NCBI RefSeq assembly: GCF_033954455.1
Contig: NZ_CP121473.1
Location: 806,001-870,000 of the forward strand
Length of the DNA stretch: 64,000 bases
DNA from: Thiorhodovibrio litoralis
GTDB taxonomy: Bacteria > Pseudomonadota > Gammaproteobacteria > Chromatiales > Chromatiaceae
Direction of reading: 5' to 3'
Of the stretch, positions 44,218 to 54,761 are shown one piece after another; the first letter of the stretch is position 1, and each line of letters opens with the position of its first letter. The notes under the pieces were generated by a model that was given only the letters and a program-made list of their open reading frames with translations, did not search any database and was not told the DNA's origin. The translations under genes were made by a program, and so were the position numbers.

Positions 44218-46038
44218 ATGGAGCTGAAACAGTTACTCTTCAACCTGACCGTCAGCGAACTCAAGAAGATCCGCACGCATGTGCCCAACGCGGGCAGCAG
44301 TCAGCGCAAGGATCAGCTCGTAGCCGCCATCAGCGGTTATCTATTGTCCGACGCGCTCGCGCCCTTGGTCGCCGGGATGCCGGAGCTTGAGCGCCAAGCC
44401 GTTGCCGAGGCCGTGCACAACTGGAACAACCAATTCGATCTGATCGGCTTCAAGGCGAAGTATGGTGCGGTGCCGCGTTTTTTTACCTATGACCCCTACG
44501 ACTGGCTCAGCCGGCGGGAGCCGCTGGCCCCAACCGCGCTGGAGTTGATCTTCTACAATCGCGATATACCCGCCGACCTGGCCGAGCGACTGGCCGCGCT
44601 GATCCCGCCGCCTGTGGCTTTCAGTGTTACCACCTGCGATGACGATGCGCTGCCGACCGCCATCGGGGATTCCCCGGACAAGGACGAGCCTCTTGAGCGC
44701 GTCGACACTGAGTTCATGGTGCGCGCGGATCTCTCGGCAGTGCTGCGCCTGGTCGCCCAGGGTGGGCTGGCGGTGGGTGCCAAGACGGGGTTGCCGAGTG
44801 GCGCCGCCGTTAAACGCCTGACTGCGCTGCTGAGCGGCGGCGACTGGTATGCCGAGTCCGAAGAAATGGCCTCGCCGCGCTGGGCCGGCGGCCCTATTCG
44901 CCCGATCCGCGCCTTCGCCTGGCCGGTGCTACTGCAGACAGGTGGGCTGGCCAAGATCGACGGCAGCAAGCTCGCGCTAACGGCCAAGGGCAAGAAGGCA
45001 CTCGGGCAGCCACTCGAAGAGGTCATCGCCAGCCTGCATGAGCGCTGGCTCGCCAAAGGCAGTCCGGATGAGCTGCGGCGCATCGATCTGATCAAGGGGC
45101 AGACCAGCAAGGGGGTGAAGCTCACCCCGCCAGCGGAGCGCCGCAAGGTCATCATCGAGGCGGTCCGCGAAGGCTGCCCGGTCGGTCGCTGGGTGGCGGT
45201 CGATGAGCTGTTTCGGTTGATGAAGATAGACGGCTATCGCTTCGAGATCGCTGGCAACCCGTGGAAGCTTTACTTCAGCGATGCCAACTACGGCAGCCTG
45301 GGCTATAGCGGCAGTGTCACCTTCGAGCTGTTGGAAGCCCGCTATACCCTGGTCTATCTGTTCGAGTATCTCGCCACCCTGGGGCTGATTGATGTCGCCT
45401 ACACCCAGCCCCATCAGGCCCGCCGGGATTATGGTGGGCACTGGGGCACGGACGAATTCGACTTTCTCAGCCGCTACGACGGCCTGCGCTATCTGCGTCT
45501 GAACGCGCTGGGCGCCTACTGCCTCGGCTTGGCCGAAAGCTACACCCCCCAGCTACCCGAGCGCCCGCCGCTGCTGGCTTTGGAGCCTGATCTGAGCCTG
45601 CGGCTGCTGCGCTCGCCGGAGCCAGCCGAGCAGCTGCAGCTCGAGCAGATCGCCCGCGCCGACGGGCCGGAACGCTGGAGCCTGGATGCCGCGGCCATCC
45701 TGGCTCAGAGCGCGACCGGTCCTGAGGAGCGCGCGCGCATCCGTGAGTTTCTCGTCGCGTCCATGGCTGAGGATACGCCCAAGGAGCACTTGGTCGAGCT
45801 CGATGACTGGCTGGGAAGTATTGCCGAACGAGCCAGTGCGCTCAATGATCTCGGCGCGGCCCGTTTGATTCAGTGCCGCGATGTTGCTCTCGCTGCCATG
45901 CTGAGCAAGGATCCCGCGACCGCCGCACATTGCAGTCGTGCCGGTGATCGGCTGCTGTGCGTGCCAGAGAAGAAACTCGCCGCCTTTCGCAAGGGACTCG
46001 CCGGGCTGGGCTTCGTGCTACCGGAGCTGAAGCCGTGA
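44218..46038 (+). CDS. Unknown protein coupled to a SNF2-family helicase
   Basis: 606 residues. The first 45 look like a small helical DNA- or protein-binding module (LKKIRTHVPNAGSSQRKDQLVAAI). The middle has winged-helix-like stretches (SKLALTAKGKKALGQPL; ARYTLVYLFEYLATLGLIDVAY) and the C-terminal third (LEPDLSLRLL, EQLQLEQIAR) recalls the N-terminal accessory regions of XPB-type helicases. No enzymatic motif was seen. Its stop overlaps the helicase start (GTGA), so it is very likely the helicase's obligate partner or specificity subunit. Confidence 0.6.
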   Translation: MELKQLLFNLTVSELKKIRTHVPNAGSSQRKDQLVAAISGYLLSDALAPLVAGMPELERQAVAEAVHNWNNQFDLIGFKAKYGAVPRFFTYDPYDWLSRREPLAPTALELIFYNRDIPADLAERLAALIPPPVAFSVTTCDDDALPTAIGDSPDKDEPLERVDTEFMVRADLSAVLRLVAQGGLAVGAKTGLPSGAAVKRLTALLSGGDWYAESEEMASPRWAGGPIRPIRAFAWPVLLQTGGLAKIDGSKLALTAKGKKALGQPLEEVIASLHERWLAKGSPDELRRIDLIKGQTSKGVKLTPPAERRKVIIEAVREGCPVGRWVAVDELFRLMKIDGYRFEIAGNPWKLYFSDANYGSLGYSGSVTFELLEARYTLVYLFEYLATLGLIDVAYTQPHQARRDYGGHWGTDEFDFLSRYDGLRYLRLNALGAYCLGLAESYTPQLPERPPLLALEPDLSLRLLRSPEPAEQLQLEQIARADGPERWSLDAAAILAQSATGPEERARIREFLVASMAEDTPKEHLVELDDWLGSIAERASALNDLGAARLIQCRDVALAAMLSKDPATAAHCSRAGDRLLCVPEKKLAAFRKGLAGLGFVLPELKP

Positions 46039-49000
46039 TCGAGTTCGATGAGCTAGAGGTTACCCTTGAGCTGGCCCTCGACGGCGATCCAGATGCTGGG
46101 TTGGATCTTCTGCGGAAACCCGCGGCGGAATGCGATGCCGCCATTGCGAGCTATACCGCAGTCGAAGCTGAAGCCCTGATGCTGTCAGCTTGGGTTGGTT
46201 TTCTGCGCGGCCAGTATGCCGACGCAGCCGCCGGTTTCGAGGCGGCTCATGCGGTAGAGCGCAAACGCACCCGCAAGCGCAACCTCATCCTGCCGGGGAT
46301 TGTTGGCGTACTTCATCTGCTTGCACTGCTCGAGCGCGGCACGCCTGAGGATTTGGTCCGCGCGGAGGATCTGGCCAGAATGGTCCTGCGGATGCGCAAC
46401 GCCGGCCATCTGCGTTACCTTCACCTCCTCATCGCGGACTTGGCCGTGCTGCTCGCGGGCAAGCGCCGCAAGGAGGATTGCTACGCTCTGAATTTCGGCA
46501 TGGCGCCTCGCGAGCCCATGCCCCAGTTATTGCAGATGTTGGCGTTGCACTGGCTCGGCGACCGACTGGATTCCAAGCAGCTGTCGACCCTGTCGCGCTT
46601 GGCGCACGACGCTGCTGAGAGCGGCCGGGTCTGGTACGCAAACGAGGCCGTCGCCCTGCTGAAAGCCACGGAGTTTGACGGCAAACTGCCCGACTTCGAG
46701 CCACCGCCGCAGGATCTTGTCACTCTGACCGAACTGCTGCATCCCAAACCGCATTGGGAGCTTGCGCTCGAGGCGCTTTCGCGACTGAAGACTGACCAGC
46801 GCGCCAGCAAGGATACCGAGGACGCGCTGCGCTTGATCTGGCTTTTAGTGCGGCAAGGGCAATGGGTCGGCCTGGAGCCACGCGAGCAAAAACGCACCAA
46901 GGGATGCGGCTGGACGCGTGGACGCGCGATCCCGCTCCAGCGTTTGGCGGAAGAGTCCGGAAAAATGGCCCATTTGACCGCCCAGGATCGATCTATCGCT
47001 GCTTGCATCGTCCGCTCGGATGCGGTCGGGTACGTCAGCTCGACTCAATTCCACCTGGATTCCGAGCGGGCGCTGCTTGCTGCCGTGGGCCACCCACTGG
47101 TCTTTAGGAGCCTCGATGATGGTGAGCCGGTAGAGCTTGTTCGCGGCGAACCGACGCTGAAAGTGACGAAAGGCCGCAATGATATTCTGCTCAATATGGA
47201 GCCCTTTCCCGAGGTCGCGCGACATGTCATGCCGATGGACGAGGACGCGCAGCGCATCCGCCTCGTCGAATTCGACGAAAGACACTACCAGATCATGTCT
47301 ATCCTTGGAGCCAAGGGCCTCTCAGTTCCCAAGAATTGCGAACGACAGGTCCTGAAAAGCCTCGCTGCGGTGGCGCCGATGCTGACGGTGCACTCGGACA
47401 TCGGCGGCGGCGCCGATAGCGAAGCAGGCGAGGCGGTGCCGGCCGATGCCCGCTTGCACCTGCATCTGAAGCCGATCGGCGAGGGGCTGAGTCTGGAGTT
47501 CTTCGTGCATCCCTTTGGCGATGCCGGCGGCCCACAGCTGCGCCTCGGCGAGGGCAGCGCGACGCTCTTTGCCGACATCAGCGGTCGCGCCTTGCGCTGC
47601 ACGCGCAAGCTAAGCGAGGAACGTGCGGCGGCGCGCGAGCTGCTCGCTCACTGCCCGGCGTTGGAAACGCAGGATGGAGACAATACCGCCTGGAGCTGGC
47701 AGCTCGATGATCCGGAAACCGCGCTGAGCGCGCTCGAGCAGCTCCAAGCGCTGGGCGATGCGGTGGTGCTGGACTGGCCCAAAGGCAAGCGCATCGCGCT
47801 GACACCGGCGGCTGGGCTCGCGCAGATGCGCGCCCGGGTCAGCAGCACGCCGGACTGGCTCGAGCTCGGCGGTGCCCTGCATCTCGACGACGGTCGGGTG
47901 TTGGAGCTGCGCGAATTGCTCAAGGCGATGACCAACAGCCGCTTCGTGCGTCTCGGTGAGGGTGATGTTCTGACACTCAGCGAAGCGCTCAAAAAACGCC
48001 TCGATGGCCTGCGCGGGCTTACCGAAAAAGGGCGCTTTCACCCGCTGGCTGCACCGGCCATTGCCGAGCTGCTCGATGGCATGGCGATGGAATCCTCCCC
48101 GGAGTGGGAAGCACGCCTGGCCCGCCTCGCCGAGCTGGCCGAGCTGGAGCCGAAAATCCCCTCCACCTTGCAGGCCGAGCTGCGCGACTATCAGATCGAA
48201 GGCTACCGCTGGCTGGCGCGCCTGGCGCACTGGGGTGCCGGTGCCTGTCTCGCCGACGACATGGGGCTTGGCAAGACGGTGCAGGCGCTGGCGCTGATCC
48301 TCTCCCGCGCTCCGCAAGGCCCGACGCTGGTGCTGGCTCCGACCTCTGTCTGCGGTAACTGGCTTGAGGAGGCTGCGCGCTTCGCCCCAACGCTCAAGCC
48401 CCGGCGCTTCGGTCTCGGTGATCGCGCCGCCATGCTCGCGCAGGCCGGCCCTTTCGATCTCATTGTCGCCAGCTATGGCCTGCTGCAAACTGAGGGCGAG
48501 CGCCTGGCCGAGGTGCATTGGCAGACCATCGTCACCGACGAGGCGCAGGCATTCAAGAACGCGGTCACCAAGCGCTCGCAGGCCATCATGCAGCTGCAGG
48601 GCGATTTCCGCGTCATCACGACCGGAACCCCGATCGAAAATCATCTCGGTGAGCTGTGGAATCTGTTCCGCTTCATCAACCCCGGCCTGCTTGGCTCGCT
48701 CGAGTCCTTCAACGCCCGCTTCGCCCTTCCCATCGAGCAGCATCAGGATCGCGAGGCCCGCGCCCGGCTGCGCGCGCTGCTGCGACCCTTCATCCTGCGC
48801 CGCCTGAAAAGCGAGGTACTGAGCGAACTGCCGCCGCGCACCGAAATCACCCTGAGCATTGAGCTGGGCGACAGCGAAAAGGCCCTGTACGAGGCCGTGC
48901 GTCGCGAAGCCATCGACCGCATTGAGAGCGCGCAGGCCAGCGCCAATCCTGGCCAGCAGCGCATGCAGCTGTTCGCCGAGATCATGCGCCTGCGCCGCGC

Positions 49001-49556
49001 CTGCTGCCATCCGCGCCTGGCGCTGCCCGACAGCCCGCTGCCGAGCAGCAAGCTCGACGCTTTCGCCGAGATCGTCGAGGAACTGCTTGAAAACCGCCAC
49101 AAGGCCCTGGTGTTCAGCCAGTTCGTCGATCATCTCAAGCTGATCCGCGAGTACCTCGATAACCGCGGCATCCGCTACCAATACCTCGACGGCAGCACGC
49201 CTGAGCCCAAGCGCCGCGCGGCGGTTACGGCATTTCAGTCCGGCGAGGGCGATCTGTTCCTGATCAGCCTGCGCGCCGGCGGCTCGGGGCTGAACCTGAC
49301 CGCCGCCGACTATGTCATCCACATGGACCCCTGGTGGAACCCGGCAGTGGAAGACCAGGCATCCGATCGCGCTCACCGCATCGGCCAGCAGCGCCCGGTC
49401 ACCATCTACCGACTGGTCGCGAAGGACACCATCGAAGAGCGCATCCTGGCATTGCATGCGAACAAACGCGACCTCGCCGACGCTCTGCTTGAGGGCACTG
49501 ACGATAGTAGCCGGCTCAGCTACGCTGAGATGCTGGAGCTGGTGCGGAATCAGTGA
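46035..49556 (+). CDS. SNF2-family DNA translocase/helicase
   Basis: 1173 residues from the GTG at 46035, overlapping the previous stop. Residues 1-700 are a long N-terminal region without known catalytic motifs (helical, possibly TPR-like near 50-130). From about 720 comes the SNF2 ATPase core: LRDYQIEGYRWLA, LADDMGLGKTVQALALI (motif I), TDEAQAFKN (motif II, DEAQ), TTGTPIEN (motif III), LVFSQFVDHL, SLRAGGSGLNLTAADYVIHMD and DQASDRAHRIGQ (motif VI). All motifs are intact. SNF2 translocases remodel protein-DNA complexes; several prokaryotic ones belong to phage-defence modules, which would fit the neighbouring island but is not shown here. Confidence 0.88.
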   Translation: MIEFDELEVTLELALDGDPDAGLDLLRKPAAECDAAIASYTAVEAEALMLSAWVGFLRGQYADAAAGFEAAHAVERKRTRKRNLILPGIVGVLHLLALLERGTPEDLVRAEDLARMVLRMRNAGHLRYLHLLIADLAVLLAGKRRKEDCYALNFGMAPREPMPQLLQMLALHWLGDRLDSKQLSTLSRLAHDAAESGRVWYANEAVALLKATEFDGKLPDFEPPPQDLVTLTELLHPKPHWELALEALSRLKTDQRASKDTEDALRLIWLLVRQGQWVGLEPREQKRTKGCGWTRGRAIPLQRLAEESGKMAHLTAQDRSIAACIVRSDAVGYVSSTQFHLDSERALLAAVGHPLVFRSLDDGEPVELVRGEPTLKVTKGRNDILLNMEPFPEVARHVMPMDEDAQRIRLVEFDERHYQIMSILGAKGLSVPKNCERQVLKSLAAVAPMLTVHSDIGGGADSEAGEAVPADARLHLHLKPIGEGLSLEFFVHPFGDAGGPQLRLGEGSATLFADISGRALRCTRKLSEERAAARELLAHCPALETQDGDNTAWSWQLDDPETALSALEQLQALGDAVVLDWPKGKRIALTPAAGLAQMRARVSSTPDWLELGGALHLDDGRVLELRELLKAMTNSRFVRLGEGDVLTLSEALKKRLDGLRGLTEKGRFHPLAAPAIAELLDGMAMESSPEWEARLARLAELAELEPKIPSTLQAELRDYQIEGYRWLARLAHWGAGACLADDMGLGKTVQALALILSRAPQGPTLVLAPTSVCGNWLEEAARFAPTLKPRRFGLGDRAAMLAQAGPFDLIVASYGLLQTEGERLAEVHWQTIVTDEAQAFKNAVTKRSQAIMQLQGDFRVITTGTPIENHLGELWNLFRFINPGLLGSLESFNARFALPIEQHQDREARARLRALLRPFILRRLKSEVLSELPPRTEITLSIELGDSEKALYEAVRREAIDRIESAQASANPGQQRMQLFAEIMRLRRACCHPRLALPDSPLPSSKLDAFAEIVEELLENRHKALVFSQFVDHLKLIREYLDNRGIRYQYLDGSTPEPKRRAAVTAFQSGEGDLFLISLRAGGSGLNLTAADYVIHMDPWWNPAVEDQASDRAHRIGQQRPVTIYRLVAKDTIEERILALHANKRDLADALLEGTDDSSRLSYAEMLELVRNQ

Positions 49557-49631
49557 GCGGGAATCCGGTGGTTTCTCGGTGGCAAAGGCTTGAGGTGGTC
49601 GTTCTCTTAAATGATGCGCCTGATGCGAGCA

Positions 49632-49647
49632 TGTCGTTATCCGCACA
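49632..49647 (+). promoter_or_regulatory. NifA upstream activator sequence (TGT-N10-ACA)
   Basis: TGTCGTTATCCGCACA matches the NifA-binding consensus exactly and sits about 100 bases upstream of the -24/-12 promoter of nifH, the normal distance. A near match (TGT-N10-ACC) follows at 49661-49676 and might be a second, weaker site. Confidence 0.7.
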
Positions 49648-49716
49648 GCCTTCGTGGCTTTGTCGGCTCTGCTACCTGCCAGCAGTCTCTGTGACAACCA
49701 GAGGTTTTGTCGTTAA

Positions 49717-50709
<993 letters not shown>

Positions 50710-50757
50710 GACGGACGCGCGCAAGGTCCGCTCTTGAACCTGGCCTGGCCCTGGCCT

Positions 50758-50789
50758 GCCGGTGCCTGCCGCCAACGCGGCACGCCGGC
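50758..50789 (+). other. Hairpin in nifH-nifD spacer
   Basis: GCCGG...CCGGC enclosing TGCCGC-CAAC-GCGGCA gives 11 paired bases with a small internal loop. It probably stabilises nifH mRNA or causes partial termination, favouring NifH over NifDK. Confidence 0.5.
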
Positions 50790-50874
50790 CTGGGCACCAA
50801 GAACCCTTTTATCTCATCTTTGATCGAGCGACCGTCCGCGGATTAGCGGCGGCGCCGTCGAGAGGTACGCCACC

Positions 50875-52356
50875 ATGGCATCAATGACGCGTGAAGAGAC
50901 CCAGGCCTTGATTCAAGAAGTCCTGGAAGTGTATCCCGAGAAGGCCAAGAAAGACCGCGCCAAACATTTGGCCGCGAATGACCCGAGCCTGGAGCAATCC
51001 AAGAAGTGCATCACCTCCAACCGCAAGTCTCAGCCAGGTGTGATGACCGTTCGCGGTTGTGCTTACGCGGGCTCGCGCGGTGTGGTCTGGGGGCCGGTCA
51101 AGGACATGGTCCACATCTCCCATGGACCTGTCGGCTGCGGTCAGTATTCCCGCGCCGGGCGCCGTAACTACTATGTCGGCCACACCGGTGTGAATACCTT
51201 CGCCACCATGAACTTCACCTCGGACTTTCAGGAGAAAGACATCGTCTTCGGTGGTGACAAGAAGCTCGATAAGCTGATCGACGAGATCAACGAGCTTTTC
51301 CCGCTGGCCAAGGGCGTCAGCGTGCAGTCGGAATGCCCCATTGGTCTGATTGGCGACGACATTGAGGCAGTCGCCAAGAAAAAGACCAAGGAGCTCGAGA
51401 AGCCTGTCGTGCCGGTGCGCTGCGAGGGCTTCCGTGGAGTGTCGCAGTCGCTTGGTCATCATATCGCCAATGACGCGTTGCGCGACTGGGTGCTGCACAA
51501 CCGCGACGGCGACAATAGCTTCGAGACCACCCCCTATGACGTTGCCATTCTCGGTGACTACAACATCGGCGGTGATGCCTGGTCCTCACGCATTCTGCTT
51601 GAGGAAATGGGTCTGCGCGTGGTGGCTATGTGGTCCGGCGACGGGACTCTTTCGGAGATGGAGCTGACCTCCAAGGTCAAGCTCAATCTGGTCCACTGCT
51701 ACCGTTCCATCAACTACATCACCCGTCACATGGAAGAGAAGTACGGGATTCCGTGGATGGAGTACAACCTGTTTGGGCCGACCAAGATCGCCGAGTCCTT
51801 GCGCGCCATTGCCGCCTTCTTTGACGAGACCATTCAGGCCAATGCCGAGAAGGTCATCGCCAAATACCAGGCCGAGTACGATGCGGTGGTTGCCAAGTAC
51901 AAGCCACGTCTGCAGGGCAAGAAGGTCATGCTCTATGTCGGTGGTCTGCGTCCGCGCCACATCATCGGCGCCTATGAAGACCTTGGGATGGAAGTGGTTG
52001 GCACCGGTTATGAGTTTGCGCACAACGACGACTATGACCGCACGCTCAAGGACATGGGCGACTCGACCCTGCTCTATGACGATGTCACTGGCTATGAGTT
52101 CGAGGAATTCGTCAAGCGCATCAAGCCCGATCTGATCGGTTCCGGTATCAAGGAAAAGTACATCTTCCAGAAGATGGGTGTCCCGTTCCGGCAGATGCAT
52201 TCATGGGATTACTCCGGTCCTTATCACGGCTATGACGGCTTTGCCATCTTTGCCCGGGATATGGATATGACGATCAACAATCCCTGCTGGAACAGAATGC
52301 AGGCGCCCTGGCTGCAGTCGGCTGAGAAGTCGGCAGCACAGGCTGCGGCGGCCTGA
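50875..52356 (+). CDS. nifD: Nitrogenase molybdenum-iron protein alpha chain
   Basis: 493 residues, usual length. P-cluster cysteines are in [16 protein letters not shown] and [12 protein letters not shown]; the FeMo-cofactor ligands are the Cys in [11 protein letters not shown] and the His in [16 protein letters not shown]. This is the Mo type, not the V or Fe-only type: no delta-subunit gene follows. It forms the alpha2beta2 tetramer with NifK. GAGAGG precedes the ATG. Its 173-base spacer to nifK holds a triple repeat and a strong hairpin. Confidence 0.98.
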   Translation: MASMTREETQALIQEVLEVYPEKAKKDRAKHLAANDPSLEQSKKCITSNRKSQPGVMTVRGCAYAGSRGVVWGPVKDMVHISHGPVGCGQYSRAGRRNYYVGHTGVNTFATMNFTSDFQEKDIVFGGDKKLDKLIDEINELFPLAKGVSVQSECPIGLIGDDIEAVAKKKTKELEKPVVPVRCEGFRGVSQSLGHHIANDALRDWVLHNRDGDNSFETTPYDVAILGDYNIGGDAWSSRILLEEMGLRVVAMWSGDGTLSEMELTSKVKLNLVHCYRSINYITRHMEEKYGIPWMEYNLFGPTKIAESLRAIAAFFDETIQANAEKVIAKYQAEYDAVVAKYKPRLQGKKVMLYVGGLRPRHIIGAYEDLGMEVVGTGYEFAHNDDYDRTLKDMGDSTLLYDDVTGYEFEEFVKRIKPDLIGSGIKEKYIFQKMGVPFRQMHSWDYSGPYHGYDGFAIFARDMDMTINNPCWNRMQAPWLQSAEKSAAQAAAA

Positions 52357-52367
52357 CACTCTGACGC

Positions 52368-52399
52368 TTAAGTGACCTTTAAGTGACCCTTAAGTGACC
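52368..52399 (+). repeat. Three perfect TTAAGTGACC repeats at 11-base spacing
   Basis: The copies are at 52368-52377, 52379-52388 and 52390-52399, each separated by one base, directly after the nifD stop. The period is close to one helical turn, as for a protein-binding array, but slippage duplication is equally possible. Confidence 0.85.
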
Positions 52400-52403
52400 A
52401 GGC

Positions 52404-52425
52404 GGAGGGCGCAGCCGCGCCCTCC
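52404..52425 (+). terminator. Hairpin in nifD-nifK spacer
   Basis: GGAGGGCGC and GCGCCCTCC form a perfect 9-bp stem with a four-base loop and no U-run. It may be an attenuator or RNA-stability element between nifD and nifK. Confidence 0.5.
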
Positions 52426-52529
52426 CTCACCCGATCAACCAAGATCAGCGGCGCCACCCTGCGCGGGCGGCACCTATCGTCTCACTTTGCCCTCTGTTCG
52501 CAGATTAGCGGCGGGGCTGGAGTACACCC

Positions 52530-54101
52530 ATGAGCCAGACAGTCGACAAAATCAAGCCTTGTTATCCCTTGTTCCGTGACGAAGACTACGTCGAGAGCTT
52601 CGAGAACAAGCGCAAGCATTTTGAAGAAGCTCCCTCGATGGACAAGATCGAGGAAGTCTTTCAGTGGACCACCACGCAAGAGTACCAGGAGAAGAACTTC
52701 GCCCGTGAGGCGCTGACCATCGATCCGGCCAAGGCCTGTCAGCCACTCGGCGCGGTGCTCTGCTCCCTGGGCTTTGAGAAGACCCTGCCTTATGTGCATG
52801 GCTCTCAGGGTTGCGTGGCCTATTTCCGTACCTATTTCAACCGCCACTTCAAGGAGCCGATCGCCTGTGTGTCGGACTCCATGACAGAAGATGCAGCGGT
52901 CTTTGGCGGCCATAAGAACATGTATGAGGGACTGGAGAACGCCAAGGCGCTCTACAAGCCCGAGATGATCATGGTGTCCACCACCTGCATGGCCGAGGTC
53001 ATCGGTGACGACCTCAATGCCTTCATCGGCAACGCCAAGAAGGAAGGGCATATTCCGCCCGAATTCCCGACGCCTTTTGCTCATACCCCGAGCTTTGTCG
53101 GCAGCCATACCACCGGTTGGGACAATATGTTCGAGGGCGTGCAGCGCTATTTCACTCTCAATGAGATGGAAGGCAAGAAGGTCGGCAGCAACGGCAAGAT
53201 CAACCTGGTGCCCGGTTTTGAGACCTATCTTGGCAATTACCGCGTCATGCATCGCATGATGAAAGAGATGGGTGTTGACTATAGTCTGCTGTGTGATCCG
53301 ACCGAGGTGCTGGATACCCCGGCTGATGGCGAGTACCGCATGTACGACGGCGGCACCACCATCGATGAGATGAAAGACGCCCCCAACGCCATCGATACCC
53401 TGCTGCTGCAGCCCTGGCAGTTGCCGAAGACCAAGAAATTCGTCGACATCACCTGGCAACAGCCGTGCAATGCCATCAACATCCCGATGGGTCTGGAATG
53501 GACCGATGACTTCCTAATGAAGGTCTCGGAACTGTCAGGCAAGGCCATCCCCGCCAGCCTGGCCAAGGAGCGCGGCCGTCTGGTCGACATGATGACCGAC
53601 AGCCACGCCTGGCTGCATGGCAAGAAGTTCGCGCTCTATGGCGATGCCGACTTCGTCATGGGGCTGACCCACTTCCTGCTCGAGCTCGGCGCCGAGCCTA
53701 CCCATGTGCTCTGCCACCACGCCAACAAGCGTTGGAAAAAGGCCATGGACAAGATGCTCTCCGAGTCGCCCTATGGCCAGAATGCGACGGTCTACATGAG
53801 CAAGGACCTGTGGCACCTGCGCTCGCTGTGCTTTACCGATAAGCCTGACTTCCTGATCGGCAACAGCTACGGCAAGTTCATTCAGCGCGACACGCTGCAC
53901 AAGGGTAAGGAGTTCGAGGTTCCGCTGATCCGCATCGGCTTCCCGATCTTCGACCGCCATCACCTGCATCGCATGACCACCATGGGCTACGAAGGTGCCA
54001 TGTACATCCTCACCACGCTGGTTAATGCCGTGCTTGAGCGTCTTGATGAAGAGACGAGCGAGATGGGCAAGACCGACTTTAACTTCGACCTGATTCGTTA
54101 A
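52530..54101 (+). CDS. nifK: Nitrogenase molybdenum-iron protein beta chain
   Basis: 523 residues, the longer form seen in gammaproteobacteria. P-cluster cysteines are in QPLGAVLCSLG, HGSQGCVAYFRTYFN and STTCMAEVIGDD, with the neighbouring Ser at VCVSDSMTED-like positions retained. It pairs with NifD. It starts with ATG after a GGCGGGGCTGGAG segment. A very strong hairpin separates it from nifT. Confidence 0.98.
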   Translation: MSQTVDKIKPCYPLFRDEDYVESFENKRKHFEEAPSMDKIEEVFQWTTTQEYQEKNFAREALTIDPAKACQPLGAVLCSLGFEKTLPYVHGSQGCVAYFRTYFNRHFKEPIACVSDSMTEDAAVFGGHKNMYEGLENAKALYKPEMIMVSTTCMAEVIGDDLNAFIGNAKKEGHIPPEFPTPFAHTPSFVGSHTTGWDNMFEGVQRYFTLNEMEGKKVGSNGKINLVPGFETYLGNYRVMHRMMKEMGVDYSLLCDPTEVLDTPADGEYRMYDGGTTIDEMKDAPNAIDTLLLQPWQLPKTKKFVDITWQQPCNAINIPMGLEWTDDFLMKVSELSGKAIPASLAKERGRLVDMMTDSHAWLHGKKFALYGDADFVMGLTHFLLELGAEPTHVLCHHANKRWKKAMDKMLSESPYGQNATVYMSKDLWHLRSLCFTDKPDFLIGNSYGKFIQRDTLHKGKEFEVPLIRIGFPIFDRHHLHRMTTMGYEGAMYILTTLVNAVLERLDEETSEMGKTDFNFDLIR

Positions 54102-54107
54102 TGCATT

Positions 54108-54143
54108 CGCCCGGCGCGGACGTGCAATCGTCCGTGCCGGGCG
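54108..54143 (+). terminator. Long hairpin in nifK-nifT spacer
   Basis: 15 paired bases (one G-U) around the loop TGCAAT, starting CGCCCGGC and ending GCCGGGCG. It begins seven bases after the nifK stop. There is no U-run, so it may limit read-through or protect the nifHDK message. Confidence 0.6.
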
Positions 54144-54167
54144 GCAACGGATCATGAGGATGCCTTA

Positions 54168-54380
54168 ATGCCCAATGTGATGATTCGCAGGAAGGACGAC
54201 GGCGCACTGCTGTTCTATGTCGCCAAGAAAGACATGGAAGAGACCATCGCCAGCGTGGAGACCGACACGGCCGATGCCTGGGGCGGCGAAGTGGCCCTGA
54301 CCGACGGTTCGCGTTGGTACATCGAACCGATCAGCCCGCCGCCCAACTTCCCGACAACGTTAAGATTCAAACGCGCCTGA
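54168..54380 (+). CDS. nifT: NifT/FixU family protein
   Basis: 70 residues matching NifT (PNVMIRRKDDGALLFYVAKKD, then ALTDGSRWYIEP). Its function is unclear; it is conserved downstream of nifK and dispensable in some diazotrophs. It is preceded by a strong hairpin and followed after 27 bases by a ferredoxin gene. Confidence 0.92.
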   Translation: MPNVMIRRKDDGALLFYVAKKDMEETIASVETDTADAWGGEVALTDGSRWYIEPISPPPNFPTTLRFKRA

Positions 54381-54407
54381 GCACGCGCGCCAGACAGGAG
54401 ATATCCC

Positions 54408-54602
54408 ATGGCCTACCAGATCATGAAAGACCTGTGCACCGCTTGCGGCGACTGCGAGCCAGTCTGCCCGACCACTTCCATCGCACCGGCCAAGGGCGTC
54501 TACGCCATTGATGCGGCCAGCTGCAATGAATGCGACGGTGAGTCTGACATGCCCCAGTGCATCGACGCTTGCATGGAAGACGGCTGCATCGTACCGGCTT
54601 AA
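54408..54602 (+). CDS. 2[4Fe-4S] ferredoxin
   Basis: 64 residues. The first cluster motif is CTACGDCEPVCP; the second is CNEC with seven or eight residues to CIDAC, the extended spacing typical of nif-linked and Allochromatium-type ferredoxins. GGAGA precedes the ATG. It is a likely electron donor for nitrogenase or for cofactor assembly, given its place in the nif operon. Confidence 0.92.
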   Translation: MAYQIMKDLCTACGDCEPVCPTTSIAPAKGVYAIDAASCNECDGESDMPQCIDACMEDGCIVPA

Positions 54603-54761
54603 TGCTTGAGTCATCCGGATCGCCAGACGCCGGCCCGGCTGGCTGCTAACGACTTCCGGATTCAGCCACCCCAGCGAATACGCCATGGACGGCGCTCACT
54701 GGGGATGGTGATGCGCAGCAATCACCCCACCCAACGCTGGCCAGCGAGGACCACGAGGACC

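Noticed and set aside
49661-49676. Second NifA site
   Set aside because: It reads TGT-N10-ACC and misses the last consensus base, so it is only mentioned as a possible weak site.
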